Assembly (NCBI GenBank): GCA_029959085.1
Contig: JARWIR010000010.1
Location: forward strand, 13,289,001 to 13,353,000
Reading direction: 5' to 3'
Source: Nemophila menziesii
Lineage: Eukaryota; Streptophyta; Magnoliopsida; Boraginales; Hydrophyllaceae
DNA: 64,000 nucleotides
The notes under the pieces were generated by a model. That model saw nothing but the letters and a program-made list of their open reading frames with translations. It searched no databases and was not told where the DNA came from. The translations under genes were made by a program, and so were the position numbers. Positions 11,444 through 22,964 of the stretch are shown here, in pieces. Position 1 is the stretch's first letter. Each line of letters begins with the position of its first letter.

Positions 11444-13780
11444 ACATTTAAGTTTTATTAGTTTGCCGTTAATTTCTTAGTGTATTAAATTTTTGTTATG
11501 GTGTAACAGTGTATTCGATAAATAACTAGGAGTATAGTGTTGTTCTCTTTTATGGAAAATTTGATGTTTTTGGAAGTTAATTGCACTACAAATCTCTATA
11601 TTATGCAATACAACATATATAATGTCTTGGGAGTGAAATATTTGTTATTTTTTGGGAGTGAAATATATTATAAAATACCTTTTATGTCTAACATCATCAA
11701 AAATATCTTAGCTATGGTGAATAATGGATCTTTGTGAGAATTTCTATGAGACCTACAAATGTCAAAAAGTTGAACTTCTTTTCATATTTCATATTTTATG
11801 ATGTATTTTTAATTGTTTACAATTGCCTGATTCATATAGTATTTAATCTGTTTAATTGATTTGCATAGGGATGGTTTGTTGATATAGTATTAATTGTAGC
11901 AAAAAAATCATTTTTCTTTTCTTTTGTGCAACTATTGCTGAAAGATGTAGAAGAAGTGAAAAAGATAACTAATGGTAAATTATCTTTTTTTATTATTATA
12001 TATGGTAAATAAGTAAACTTCAACTAAAGGATCAGATAGGCAATTTCTTTTACTTTCCTTCTCTTGCTTACATAAAACAGGGGGATCTGGTGGTATCACC
12101 ATTTAAAGTCGTTATGTTATACCTAAACCTTCAAGTGAAGAGTACTCTTAACGAATTATCCCATTAAGAAAATGTAAGATCACTTATTCTAATCTAACAC
12201 CCCCAATGTTATGTATGAATAACTAAGGCATATTCTATATATTTATTTTTTTGTTATTTTACAAGTATAAGTTTAGTATTTTGTTTAATTTGCTTATTTA
12301 TATACTTCTTCAGCAAGTAAATAAAATAATTGTAGTACATATATAACTCTATCACTTTTTATATGTCTCATGTACACCTTTTTTATTGACATGACATTAC
12401 ATTTTCTTATGTTTAGTAGGCAGAGTGAATTAACACAAAAACTTCATGTCAAATATGTTGTGAAGTCAAAAAAACTTAATTTATGGATACAGTTCAACAA
12501 CCATTATGTAAAATTATACATTATACATTATACATTTTAAATTTCATGATTTTTTTCACTATCTACTCTTAATTCAAACTGTTTTGGAGTTATGTTTTTT
12601 ATTAATATATGTTACAATCCATTAGTGCCTTGATCATTTATGTATCTGAACTATTGTTTTGCGACTTGGTAATTTTTGCTTACTTACTCTTTTGTTTCTT
12701 GGTTGGATGTTTTTTTATCCAATACTTAGAAGTTTATTTTTCTTTTCTTCGCAAATTATATCGATGAACCAAACAAACTCAAAAGGCCATCCATCTTTTG
12801 CTCTGGCGGTTAACAAAACCTGATCGGTGGCCAAGCATAGCAAACTTTTTTTAAACCAAAAAATAACAAGACAGAAAATATTAAAAAAATATTATGAGGA
12901 TTTCACTTTTGCTGGAAAAAATCCAAAGTCAGAAACTTTGAAAATGACCTTTTGCCTTTGGTGAAGATTAGTGAAGTTTTTAGTTATTTTTCCTCTCTTT
13001 CGGTTTGGGTTTTGTTTTTGTGGGGGCCTTTTGTGGCCTATTTTGCTCTTGCTGAAATTTAGGTTTGGAGACAAATTCAAGCCAGATCGATGGAGTATTC
13101 CGTTTCAACAGCCTTTTGTGTTTTTAAGATAGGGATAACTACAAAGATTGGGGTTACGGATTTCTACTTTTGGGCCGATTTGGGACAGCAAATGAGATGT
13201 CAAATTAAGTCGTTTTTACAGTACAGGTGGTGTAGTGGTTTTAGATATTTTTTATTTTTACTCAATGCTAAAGAAAAATATATGAATATAATTTTGTAGA
13301 AGTTTCATTATAATTATCCTATTTATTAAAAAATTTATTTATGTATTTTTGTAAATGTAATGAATATGTATCATTTAATTAAATTATAAGAAGGTAAAAT
13401 AAAAAATCTATTATTTTTATTTGTTTAATTAAAACTAGATCAATTTTGTATAGTGAAGTACTAATATAAGGTTGTTGTATTGTATTTTTTTTTTATATCA
13501 TTCTTTTTCCTTTAAACATGTGATTATATTTTTATCTATAAGATTTATGTTTCTATATATGAATAAAAATTTAATTTTGAAATTCAAGTTTTAAATTGAG
13601 ATTCTATTTTTGTGATGATATTTGATTTTTAACTATTAATTTATTATTATTTATCATTTCAGTTTTCTTACATTACAATTATGTAGCATGGGGGTTTATT
13701 TGTAGGTGAGACTTTGAAGAAAACATATAGCAGTTTACAACTTATGAAGCATGGTGAAACCCATCTGCATTATATAATGG
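11444..13780. other. AT-rich intergenic DNA, no gene recognised
   Basis: This host DNA lies right of AT1. The ORFs here are short, AT-rich and without recognisable motifs. Small direct repeats are visible, for example repeated attatacatt near 12525 and a repeated gggagtgaaatat near 11630-11665. A pyrimidine-rich stretch near 12960-13030 could be transcribed leader but has no supported frame. Confidence 0.6.
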
Positions 13781-13944
13781 ATCAAGATATAAATAAAGCA
13801 TGTTTTTCGATTATCTTTATCATTGATGTTCTTTAAGGTTATTAATTTATTTTTTTGGTTTATGGTGGAGAGATAATTTAGGCTATTGGACTTTATTATA
13901 AGTATTAAATCACAACAGTGCCCTTGCGCACGGGTTATCCCTAG
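13780..13944 (+). mobile_element. Helitron-like 3' end A
   Basis: The segment ends with a GC-rich motif (GTGCCCTTGCGCACGGG) followed by TTATCCCTAG. Plant Helitrons end in a short GC hairpin and CTRR. The 160 bases before it are clearly related to those before end B at 14556. The 5' end is not located, so the start given is only where the similarity becomes clear. Confidence 0.5.
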
Positions 13945-14279
13945 ACACTAAAGCTGATTTTTAGTAACATAGTGAATCAATTGATTATTCATTCATTCAT
14001 TTTCTTAAACATTATTCTATTTTTATATTTCTATTTCTAAAATTTCTATTTATATATTTCTCCACATATAATCAAGATTTACCACATGTCGAAAAGGTAT
14101 GAAAATAATAAATTTTATCACTAACTTTTTTTAAGCCACCACCCTCTCCATGGATTATGTTTTTTTATTGTCTTTACGGTAAAAAAATTCTTAGATTATG
14201 TTTTTCTATTAGATTATGTTTCTCTATTATACATAACGGTGTAGATTTTCTTAAATTGTATTTCTCTAATTTATGGTGG

Positions 14280-14556
14280 ATATTCCTACATTATGGTTTT
14301 TAGTATCTTTATGATAGATGTTTTTTAGGTTGTTAAATTTTTTTTGATTATTGTGTATAGATAATTCGGGATGTTGGACTTTATTATACGTATTAAATCA
14401 TAGTCGATAAAGAGGATTGTTAAAATCAATTTTTTTTGCGTGTTATTTTACTAAATCATAATAATGTAAATTTACGTAAAGAATCATAATGTTTCTTTGA
14501 TAATTAAATAATCAACCAATCTTTATAAAGTGCCCTCGGGCACGGGCAATCCCTAG
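14280..14556 (+). mobile_element. Helitron-like 3' end B
   Basis: The segment ends GTGCCCTCGGGCACGGG, which contains a perfect small hairpin, then CAATCCCTAG, followed by T. Similarity between copy 1 and copy 2 of the downstream 3.3 kb repeat starts just after this CTAG, as expected if a Helitron inserted at that point. The 5' TC end is not identified. Confidence 0.55.
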
Positions 14557-16005
14557 TATTTTAATATAGAATGAATTCTAGTCAAAAAAAATATAGAATG
14601 AATATTTTATATATTCAGTATTTCATTGTTTAAACTTAAATTGAGAGAGAAGCATTGGAGCAAGATAAAAAGATTCAGAAATTGGTGGAAGAGCATGAGG
14701 TCGTATAGTTGTCTTTTTGTTATTAATTAAGGATGAATTGTGTGTTTAGTGATTATTGAATTTGTTGACAACGGGTAAACGAGATTCTTATCATTAAGTT
14801 AAAGAGAAAGATTGATGCAATGCAAGCATTGGAATGGAAGAATAGGAAGCCATGCTTACTGCATTCACTAAGATCAATAGAAGGAAAACTCGATAATTTT
14901 AGAAATGAATTTCATGTCAAGAATCTACTTTGAATATGACACCTCCCTTCTTATATAAATAAAAGACAGATATGTTAAAGCATGAGGTAGGTTCAAATTA
15001 CTCCTTGAACATGGGTAACCTAGCTTTGAATTACTTGAGAATATGTATAAGAAGGCGAGTGTATTTTCTATACAATTAAAAAAATGGCCCAAAAAAACAG
15101 ATATATTGCAAACTCACATTTTATTGATTTTTTTTATATAAAACAATATAATATTATTTGATTATATGGTATTTTTAATTATTTTTAATCTACTTATAAG
15201 TAAACTACTGATATTTCTGTCCAAACATCTTCTTCGGTAATTGGGGAAAGAATGCCAATAAATTTGATTTTTATTATTTTACTTGAAAATAAACGTGTTT
15301 CATTTCAATGTGAGTAGAAGGGGATTCCAACGGGTTTTGTTTTTCTTATTTTATTTGAACATTTATGAAGAACCGTGTTTCATCTCTCAGTGGGAATGGG
15401 AGGTGATGGCGACGAGGTTCAAATTTTAGCTTAGATGTAAATAATATAATGTATCTTTTACTTCCATATTTGAACAAAACATGTAAACGGAGTGGAATTT
15501 TTTACTTTAAGTATTCATATGTACTTCCAATTGTAATTGAAAAAGCATATAAATGGAGATGGAATTTCGGATGTTAGAGTGAGTTATTTGCTATGCATTT
15601 TTTTGAATTTAAGTATTCATGCTTGTGAAAAGAAGATTTTGGGTCTTTCAAGAAGATGAGTTAGGGGTAAACGACCACGCTAATAAAAAAAAATTTGAAA
15701 AGAAAAATAACCACCTATCTATTTTGGGCAAATTCCGTCTATATTTGGATGGAGGAAATTTTAGCAAAGACATTGTGTTTGTTCACCATTTCTCAGTGCT
15801 CCTAGGTAATATAACCAATGATTGTATCCCTCCGAAGTGTTATATTCGAAGAGGATATGAAATTTTTATCCTGCTGTAAAAAAAGTTACAACCTTTTTGA
15901 CTCCCAATTCATGGACTTATTTTTAGTTATTTCACTACAAGTCCATTGCTTCTAAAATGAGTGTGCATCCTATCCTAAATTAACCCCACTAGCAGCGCTT
16001 TTTTG

Positions 16006-16212
16006 TTATTGGCAATTAGCACAAGTACCATCATTGAGAACTGATCCAACATCCCATGTATTTTCTACAATTGTCTCATCGATCCCTGTAATCTCGTAAC
16101 CATCATATATAGTCCCTATATTCTTCTTATGCTCACCAATTCTGGTATTAAACACAGTTACAACCCCAGTATTTTTTACCCCACTATTTTTGAGTATTGA
16201 CTTTGACCCCAC
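16006..16212 (-). other. Small antisense ORF kept in two repeat copies
   Basis: This is a 68-codon frame on the minus strand, ending in a stop just before the MITE-containing part of the unit. The copy in unit 3 (24296-24502) is also open over the same length, and most differences are substitutions that keep the frame. The product matches no family I recognise. It could be chance conservation through recent duplication or an old exon. Confidence 0.25.
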
Positions 16213-16224
16213 TATTTTTTATTA

Positions 16225-16413
16225 GAGTTATGATGTATATCACCCAAAAAGGCATCACCTAAACATCACCCATGACGTGGCGGTTAGGAGGACCAATTAT
16301 GGAGGAGAGAGAAAAAATTAAATCAAGAGAAAATCCATGATTAGACCACCTAACCGCCACATCATGGGTGATATTTAGATGATACCTTTTTGGGTGATAC
16401 CCAACATTAACTC
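16225..16413. mobile_element. Mutator-like MITE, copy in unit 1 (189 bp)
   Basis: Long terminal inverted repeats of about 65 bases face each other (outer part GAGTTAATGTTGGGTATCAC in the right arm). They leave a short centre, so the element is nearly a palindrome. It is flanked by 11-base near-identical direct repeats: attttttatta at 16214-16224 and attttttagta at 16414-16424. That duplication length is at the upper end for Mutator-like elements. Confidence 0.75.
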
Positions 16414-16659
16414 ATTTTTTAGTATTGACTCATAAGTCTCTGTACAGCTTGGGATCAAACTTGCAGTCTCTATATTATCCCGTGATGTCACAAAATTCCT
16501 TTATTACTCATTCAATTAATTAAAATATGTTTGATTTAAAAAAATAGGTAGCCCATTAAGATAATAAAATACGAACCCATTAACAACTACCTTTCGGGTT
16601 TTGGGCTTTTGAATAAGAAAAAATAATAAGATATTTAGGAGATCAAGAAAGCACTACTG

Positions 16660-16797
16660 AAGCCTTAAACCAAACCTAATCCTTAAAAATCCTTAAAAAA
16701 CATAAATAACACGCCGCCACACAACACAATTAATAGCTCTTTGAAAGACTGACTGACTCCTCCTCCTAAGCCAGGTTTATCGTCGTGAATCTGAAGG
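16660..16797 (+). pseudogene. 5' exon of REM-like gene, unit 1
   Basis: This GC-richer stretch ends AATCTGAAG followed by gtataac, a good splice donor. It is conserved in unit 2 (21110-21257) and unit 3 (about 24950-25056). It has no open frame from an ATG, so it is probably 5' untranslated exon. In unit 1 it has no B3 exon downstream. In unit 3 the donor GT has become AT at 25057-25058. Confidence 0.5.
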
Positions 16798-17855
16798 TAT
16801 AACTTCACTCCTTACTTTTTCTTCTCTATCTACACACAAAATGTATTCTTATCTATACATCGAGATGTTTAGTTACTAATAGTAAAACAATTGAAAAAAG
16901 TAATTTGGCTATTAATTGTATTTGTTTATAACTTTAATCAATTTTACCCAGATTATATTATACATGTAATTCAGTTTCCTCTTTAAGTAATGATATGCTA
17001 TGCATTGTTTGAATCAATGAAGTTTAGCAACCAAAAAATTAAATCCTTGTACATTTCAAATTAATCAGTTTTTGAGTATAGAAGATAGATCTAAATTTAA
17101 TCTAATTAGTTTTACATTTTTTACACATGTGCATATGATAGATATAGTGTGACGTCGCTTTGCTTTGGATATCGGATTACCAAAAACAAAAAGAAGATAA
17201 GATGTTAGTCTTGACATTTCAGTCTTTATGGTAAGATTTACTTGTTGGGTATGTAGATGAAATTTTTCAGATTGTTGTTATGTTTGATGAATTTGAATTT
17301 TATTGAGATAGTTCATTATAAGTTTCTTAAGTCTCACTAATTATAATTTTCAAAATTAGTTATTATCCATCAGCTTTTATAAATGCATATAGCCAAGTGT
17401 AGTAAAATCTATAGTCTTGTTGTAAAATCCATCTAAAAGTTCATGAAATATTCAATTGTTGGAGGTTTAGGCATGTTCTCATAGCTATATATTTCACATC
17501 ACTTATGATAATTGATAAGTGAAGACATTTATAAAAATAAATAGAAAGAATCTAAGAGATGAAAGTATTACTGTACTTGTATGTTTTAATAAAAAATCCT
17601 TAATTTGTTGTTATATTTAATGAATTTGATCTTCGTTAAGATAATTTGGTTTGGTAATTAGATTGTTAAGTGTCACTAATTATGATTTTTTAAAATCAGT
17701 TATTTTAGACTAGCTTTTATAAATACATATATTCGTAATGTAGTTGCTGTAAAATCTTTAGTCTAGCTGTAAAATCCATCTAAAAGTTAAATTTTTTATG
17801 TTTATTGTATTAATTATTCATATTCTAATGGATAAAATATTTCATATATATTAAT

Positions 17856-18360
17856 TCAAAAGTGAAGAGTTGGAATGGGAGGAGACACCGATGAATTACC
17901 CAAACAATTATACAATGACACTGCGTTGTGATACCTTTTCCACATACACTGATATTGTATATTTTGGTTTTGAATAGCCCTCAAAGCACTTTGTGCGTTA
18001 CTCAGATCATAAAAGTAAACAATTACTATTCCAACTTGTGATCTTTCCATTTGAACTGACCAGATGTCTCCAAATACCTCCAACTCCTTTCTCAAAACTG
18101 TCTCGCTTGTGTCTGGTGAAATAGAGCGCAGCATCAAGGCCCAAGAAGGATTATCGTAGCATAGTGGGGGTAATAGCATGAAAGTTCGTTGTTGTGGACA
18201 TGTGTTGGAACGCAAAGTGGTGGACGTTGATTGAAGAACTCTTCAGCGAAAGGGTTAAGGATGGAACTTTTAGATTGGTGAATGGGGGTATCCATGACTG
18301 ATGTTGATAGGGGGTTATGTCTGACAAAGTTTGGAAGAATATAGTAAGTGATCTACACAC
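17856..18360 (-). pseudogene. Terminal-ear1-like (Mei2-type) RRM gene fragment
   Basis: The minus-strand frame at 17856-18215 encodes an RRM of the kind found as RRM1 in plant terminal-ear1-like RNA-binding proteins. Key stretches are LRSISPDTSETVLRKELEVF, GDIWSVQMERSQVGIVIVYF and YDLSNAQSALRAIQ. The region up to 18360 in another frame may be the N-terminal part. The usual second RRM and the C-terminal Mei2 RRM are absent, so this is a fragment of a gene of well over 1 kb. It abuts unit 1 at about 17870 and lies beside a CACTA remnant, so it may have been carried by that element. The family call is from memory of the motif. Confidence 0.65.
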
Positions 18361-18590
18361 AATGTATTTCTTTCTTTATATTTCTCTCTATGTGATTTGT
18401 TATAGGAATGAAATCTATTATATATAAAGTGTTGTATATTTGAGTTTGTCTAATGAAAGAGAAATACAAACGTTAGTAATTTGAATTTTGATAGGATATT
18501 TCTTTTGTTTGGACCCAATATTGATATCAAATATGGTGATAAATTTTATGAGAAAATGAAATAAATAATTAATAAATATTTTTCAATAAA
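18361..18590. other. AT-rich linker between TEL fragment and CACTA remnant
   Basis: There is no coding signal here. It may be the promoter side of the TEL fragment, which is read leftwards. No CACTA left terminus was found here or near 17870. Confidence 0.5.
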
Positions 18591-18599
18591 ACCGGTCAA

Positions 18600-19468
18600 C
18601 GTAAAAGAAGACGCCCAGCTCAGGAGACTTTGAAAAGAGTTGGCTGGCCCATGTCAGCCCCCGAGCATGGCGGACACGCTCCTCGAAGCGTTAAGTGGCA
18701 TGAGATTCGCCCAAGGACTTCCACCGATCAGCGTATCCGGGCCCACCGTTGAGGAGAAAAGAGATGAAGAGAGAGAAGATGAAGACTAGCATTTAAGTGA
18801 TGATTGATTATGTTCATTTTATTGCGATGGTTTGTAATATTTGACTTTACGTTTTTTACTTATGTTTGACTTTTTCTTTGACTATGTTTGACTTTATTTT
18901 TGGGTTTTGATTATCAAATGATCGTATTTTCTATATATTTCTGGATTTTTATTTACTTGTGAATTTTGAATTATATTTAAAATAAATACAAAAATCAGAA
19001 TCCAAACAAATTTACAAAAAAAAAAATGAATTTTAAAAAAAAAAATATTAATGATAGCGACGACAGTGGTGTCCTCGCTAACATATAAAATAAATAAATA
19101 AATAATCATTTACGGCGGAATAAAAAAATAATAGTGACGACAAATCTGTCGCTAACATTTCGTGGTTAGTGTATTAGAAAAATATAAATAATTAATAACC
19201 GAATAAGAAAAGAAAAACTAATTAATTGATTAGCGACGACGCCACGTCGTCGCTAACTCGTAAACTTTGCGACGCCACGCCTCGTCGATAAGATTCTGAG
19301 TGATTATGGGCGAAATCACAACAATTCGTCGCTAATGGGCCAATTAGCGACAGATCGATAGAGACGATGGATTAGCGACGACATGTCGTCGCTAACCACG
19401 TTTAACAACGAAATACAGGTTATTAGCGACGAGGAGTCTCGTCGCTAAATAGGGTGAATCCAGTAGTG
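18600..19468 (+). mobile_element. CACTA (En/Spm) 3' fragment
   Basis: The right end reads CCAGTAGTG, so the reverse strand begins CACTACTGG, the CACTA terminal motif. From about 19060 to 19450 there are many copies of TTAGCGACGA and its reverse complement TCGTCGCTAA, the usual subterminal repeats. The stretch 18600-18785 reads as the C-terminus of a protein ending in an acidic tail before TAG (SGPTVEEKRDEEREDED), probably the transposase ORF. The left end and catalytic part are missing. The element is dead. Confidence 0.75.
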
Positions 19469-19558
19469 GAAAGATGGACTTGAGGAGAAAGAGAGAATTT
19501 TAGGGAAACGGGATGCTGAACAAAAGAGGATAAAATTTGTAGAGAGAAACAAATGTTA

Positions 19559-22500
19559 GTTATATATTTTAATATAGAATGAATTCTTGTAAAAAAATAA
19601 TATAGAATGAATATTTTATATATTAAATATTTCATTTTTTAAACTTAAATTGAGAGAGAATCATTGGAGCAAGATAAAAAGATTCAGAATGGTGGAAGAG
19701 CATGAGGTAGTATAGTTATTTCTTTTTGTTATTAATTAAGATAGAATGGTGTCTTTAGTGATTATTGAATTTATTGACAACGGGTAAACGAGATTCTTGA
19801 CATGAAAATCATTAAATTGAAGAGAAATATTATGCAAAGCAAGCATTGGAATGGAAGAATATGAAGCCATGATTACTGCATTCACAAAGATGAATAGGAG
19901 GAAAACTCGATAATTTTAAAATTGAATTTCATTTCAAGAATCTACTTTGAACACGACACCTCCCTTCTTATATAAATAAAAACAGATATGTTAAAGCATG
20001 AGTTAGGTTAAAATACCCTCCTTGAACATGGGTAACCTAGTTTTGATTTACCTGAGAATATGTATAGGGAGGCGAATATATTTTCTATGGGATAAAAAAG
20101 CTGGCCCGGACACCCATGTTTAAAAAAATAGATATATTGCAAACTCACATTTAATTGATTTTTTTATATAAAACAATATAATATTATTTAAATATATGTT
20201 ATTTTTAATTATTTTTAATCTACTTATTGGTAAACTACTGATATTTCTGTCCAAACATCTTCTTTGGTAATTGGGAAAAGAATGCCAATAAATTTGATTT
20301 TTATTTTTTTTATTTGAAAATAATCGTGTTTCATTTCAATGGGAGTAAAAGGGGATTCCAATGGGTTTTGTTGTTTCTCTTTTTATTTGAACATTTATGA
20401 AGAACCGTGTTTCATCTCTCAATGGGAATGGGAGGGGATGTCGACGAGGTTCAAATTTTTGCTCAGATGGAAATCATATAGTGTATCTTTTACTTCCATA
20501 TTTGAACAAAACATGTAAACGGAGTGGAATTTTTTACTTTAAGTATTCATATGTACAGCATATAAATGGAGATCGAATTTCGGATGTTGGGGTGAGTTAT
20601 TTGTTGTGTATTTTTTGAATTTAAGTATTCATGCTTGTGAAAAGAAGACTTTGAGTCTTTAAGAAGATGAGTTTGGGGTAAACGACCACACTAATAAAAA
20701 GTAAAAATTTGAAAAGAAACATAACCAACTATCCATTTTTGGGCTAGTTCCGTCTATATTTGGATGGAGGGGATTTTAGCAAAGACATTGTGTTTGTTCA
20801 CCATTTCTCAGTGCTCCTAGGTAATATAACTAATGATTGTATCCCTCAGAAGTGTTATATTCGAAGGGGACATGAAATTTTGATGCTGCTGTAAAAAAGT
20901 TACAACCTTTTTTACTCCCAGTTCAGGGGCTTATTTTTAGTTATTTTACTACAAGCCCTAAAATGAGTGTGCACCATATCCTAAATGAACCCCACTAGTA
21001 GCGCTTTTTTGTGATTGGCAATTAGCACAAGTACCATCATTGAAAACGATCCAACATCCCATGTATTTTCTATAATTGTCTCATTGATCCTTAAACCACT
21101 ACCATTGAGAAAGCTCTACTGAAGCCTTAAACCAAACCTAATCCATAAAAATCCTTAAAAAGCATAAATAACACGCCGCCACACAAACGCGCAAATAGCT
21201 CTTTGAAAGACCGACTGACTCCTCCTCCTAAGCCAGTTTATCGTCGTTAATCTGAAGGTATAACTTCACTCCTTACTTTTTCTTCTCTATCTACACACAT
21301 AAATTCTTCTTATCTATACATCGAGATGTTTAGTTACAAATAGTAAAAGAAATTGAAAAAAGTAATTTGGCTATTAATTGTATTTGTTTATATTTTTAAT
21401 CAATTTTACCTAGATTATATTATACATGTAATTTAGTATCCTCTTTAAGTATGATATACTATGGTTTGTTTGAATCAATGAATTTTAGCAACCAAAAAAT
21501 CAAATTGTTTTAAATTCAAATTAATCAGTTTTAAGTACAGAAAATATATCTAAATTTACTCTAATTAGTTTTACATTTTTTACACAGGTGCATAAGATAA
21601 TATAGTGTGATGTCGATTTGGATGTCGAATTACATAAAACAAAAAAAGAAGTTAAGATAGTTAGTCATGACATTTCAGTCTTTATGGTAAGATTTACTCG
21701 TTAGGGTATTAAGATGAAAATCTTTAGATTGTTGTTATGTTTGATGAATTTGAATTTTATTGAGATAATTTTTTAAGTCTCACTAATTATAATTTTCAAA
21801 ATTAGTTGTTATCCAGAAGCTTTTATAAATGCATATAGCCATAGTGTAGTAAAATCTATAGTCATGCTGTAAAGTCCATCTAAAAATTCATGAAATATTC
21901 AGTTGTTAGAGGCTCAGGCATGTTCTCGTAGCTATATATTTCACATCACTTATGCTAATTGATAAGTGAAGAAGTTTATTTAAATTAATAGAAAGAATCT
22001 TAGAGATGAAAGTATTACTGTACTTGTATGTTGTCATAAAAAATCCTTAATTTGTTGTTATATTTCATGAATTTGATCTTCATTAAGATAATTTGGTTTG
22101 GTAATTAGATTGTTAAGTGTCACTAATTATGATTTTTAGAATTAGATATTGTCAACTAGATTTTATAAATGCATATCTTCGTAATGTAGTTGCTGTAAAA
22201 TCTTTTGTCTAGGTGTAAAATCCATCTAAAAGTTCTATTTTTGATGTTCATTGTATTAATTATTCATATTCTAATGGCTAAAATATTTATATATATATTA
22301 GTTCGTAAGTGAAGAGATTTAGAAAGATAAATAGAAAATATCCAGATAAGTTACTACCTAACTTGTATGTTTAAAATTGTGATACCAAGGGCAGATGCAG
22401 CCCACCCCACCCACCAGATAATATTATATTTTACGCCTATTTTTTTTAAGTAGGTAAAACGTAAATAAAAAAATCTCATATTACTAATATTGATATGCTT

Positions 22501-22964
22501 ACTTTTGTATTCCTTTTGCAGTATTTCCCTAAGAACTTTGCAAATAACCTCATCGCTCAAACGACTAACTTTGTCAAACTACAAGATAGTGTTGGTAAAG
22601 ACCGGAGTGTTAAATTTTCAGTTTATAAGAATAAATCATGTTTAACTGCTGGATAATTTTTTATTGCTACAGACAGACAACTGAAAGTCGGATATGTTTG
22701 TGTTTTCATGCCATTGGAAGAGAAGTAAAGAGTCAAAATTACTCGTGTAAGTGATTGTCAATATTGTTTAGTGAGAGTGTATACTTATATTTAATTTGTC
22801 ATGCATGTCTTTGCATAATATTTTTTTGTTTACAAATAGTTGGTTCGTGGATATTAATGTCATTCAAATAGTTTCTTGAACTTTTTTTTTAATGAACTTG
22901 TTTATTCAAATATTACATGTCTTTAGATGATAATGAATTTTAGGCAATGATTAAAAGAACTGAA
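19559..22964 (+). repeat. REM/B3 repeat unit, copy 2
   Basis: The unit matches copy 1 from ttttaatatagaatgaattc onward and continues through the 5' exon, intron and B3 exon. It ends ...aaaagaactgaa, where copy 3 begins. It lacks the MITE and its surroundings. A deletion joins tctcattgatcc near 21080 to the sequence before the 5' exon near 21110. Confidence 0.85.
21110..22728 (+). pseudogene. REM-like B3 DNA-binding gene, unit 2 (nonsense)
   Basis: The 5' exon ends at 21257 with a GT donor. The B3 exon runs 22522-22728 after a good acceptor (ccttttgcag). It starts YFPKNFANN and ends CVFMPLEEK before TAA. These are B3 fold features: the PKxFA strand, then the GW and LKVGxVCVF elements. Plant REM proteins use B3 domains to bind DNA. 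A TAA at 22654-22656 replaces the Trp codon present in unit 3, and the normal GDVCVF has become GYVCVF. With one B3 exon and a stop inside it, this is a pseudogene. Whether the parent gene had more exons is unknown. Confidence 0.75.

Larger units (their letters stand above)
14557..17869 (+). repeat. REM/B3 repeat unit, copy 1 (truncated)
   Basis: This is the first of three copies of a 3.3-3.8 kb segment (others at 19559-22964 and 22965-26718). It holds the upstream region, a MITE, a probable 5' exon ending at 16796 with a GT donor at 16797-16798, and most of the following intron. Similarity stops at about 17869, so the B3 exon is missing. A TEL-like fragment follows instead. No intact protein is encoded. 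Confidence 0.85.

Noticed and set aside
11537..13299. Small ORFs right of AT1 (11537-11737, 11832-12023, 12892-13080, 13090-13299)
   Set aside because: They are AT-rich, short and motif-free, with nothing conserved elsewhere in the window.
18894..19109. ORF rich in Phe and Ile beside the CACTA remnant
   Set aside because: Its composition is explained by A/T runs and it overlaps noncoding subterminal repeats.
22522..22728. Functional B3 protein from unit 2 or 3
   Set aside because: Each exon has a stop or a frameshift, and unit 3 also lacks the splice donor.
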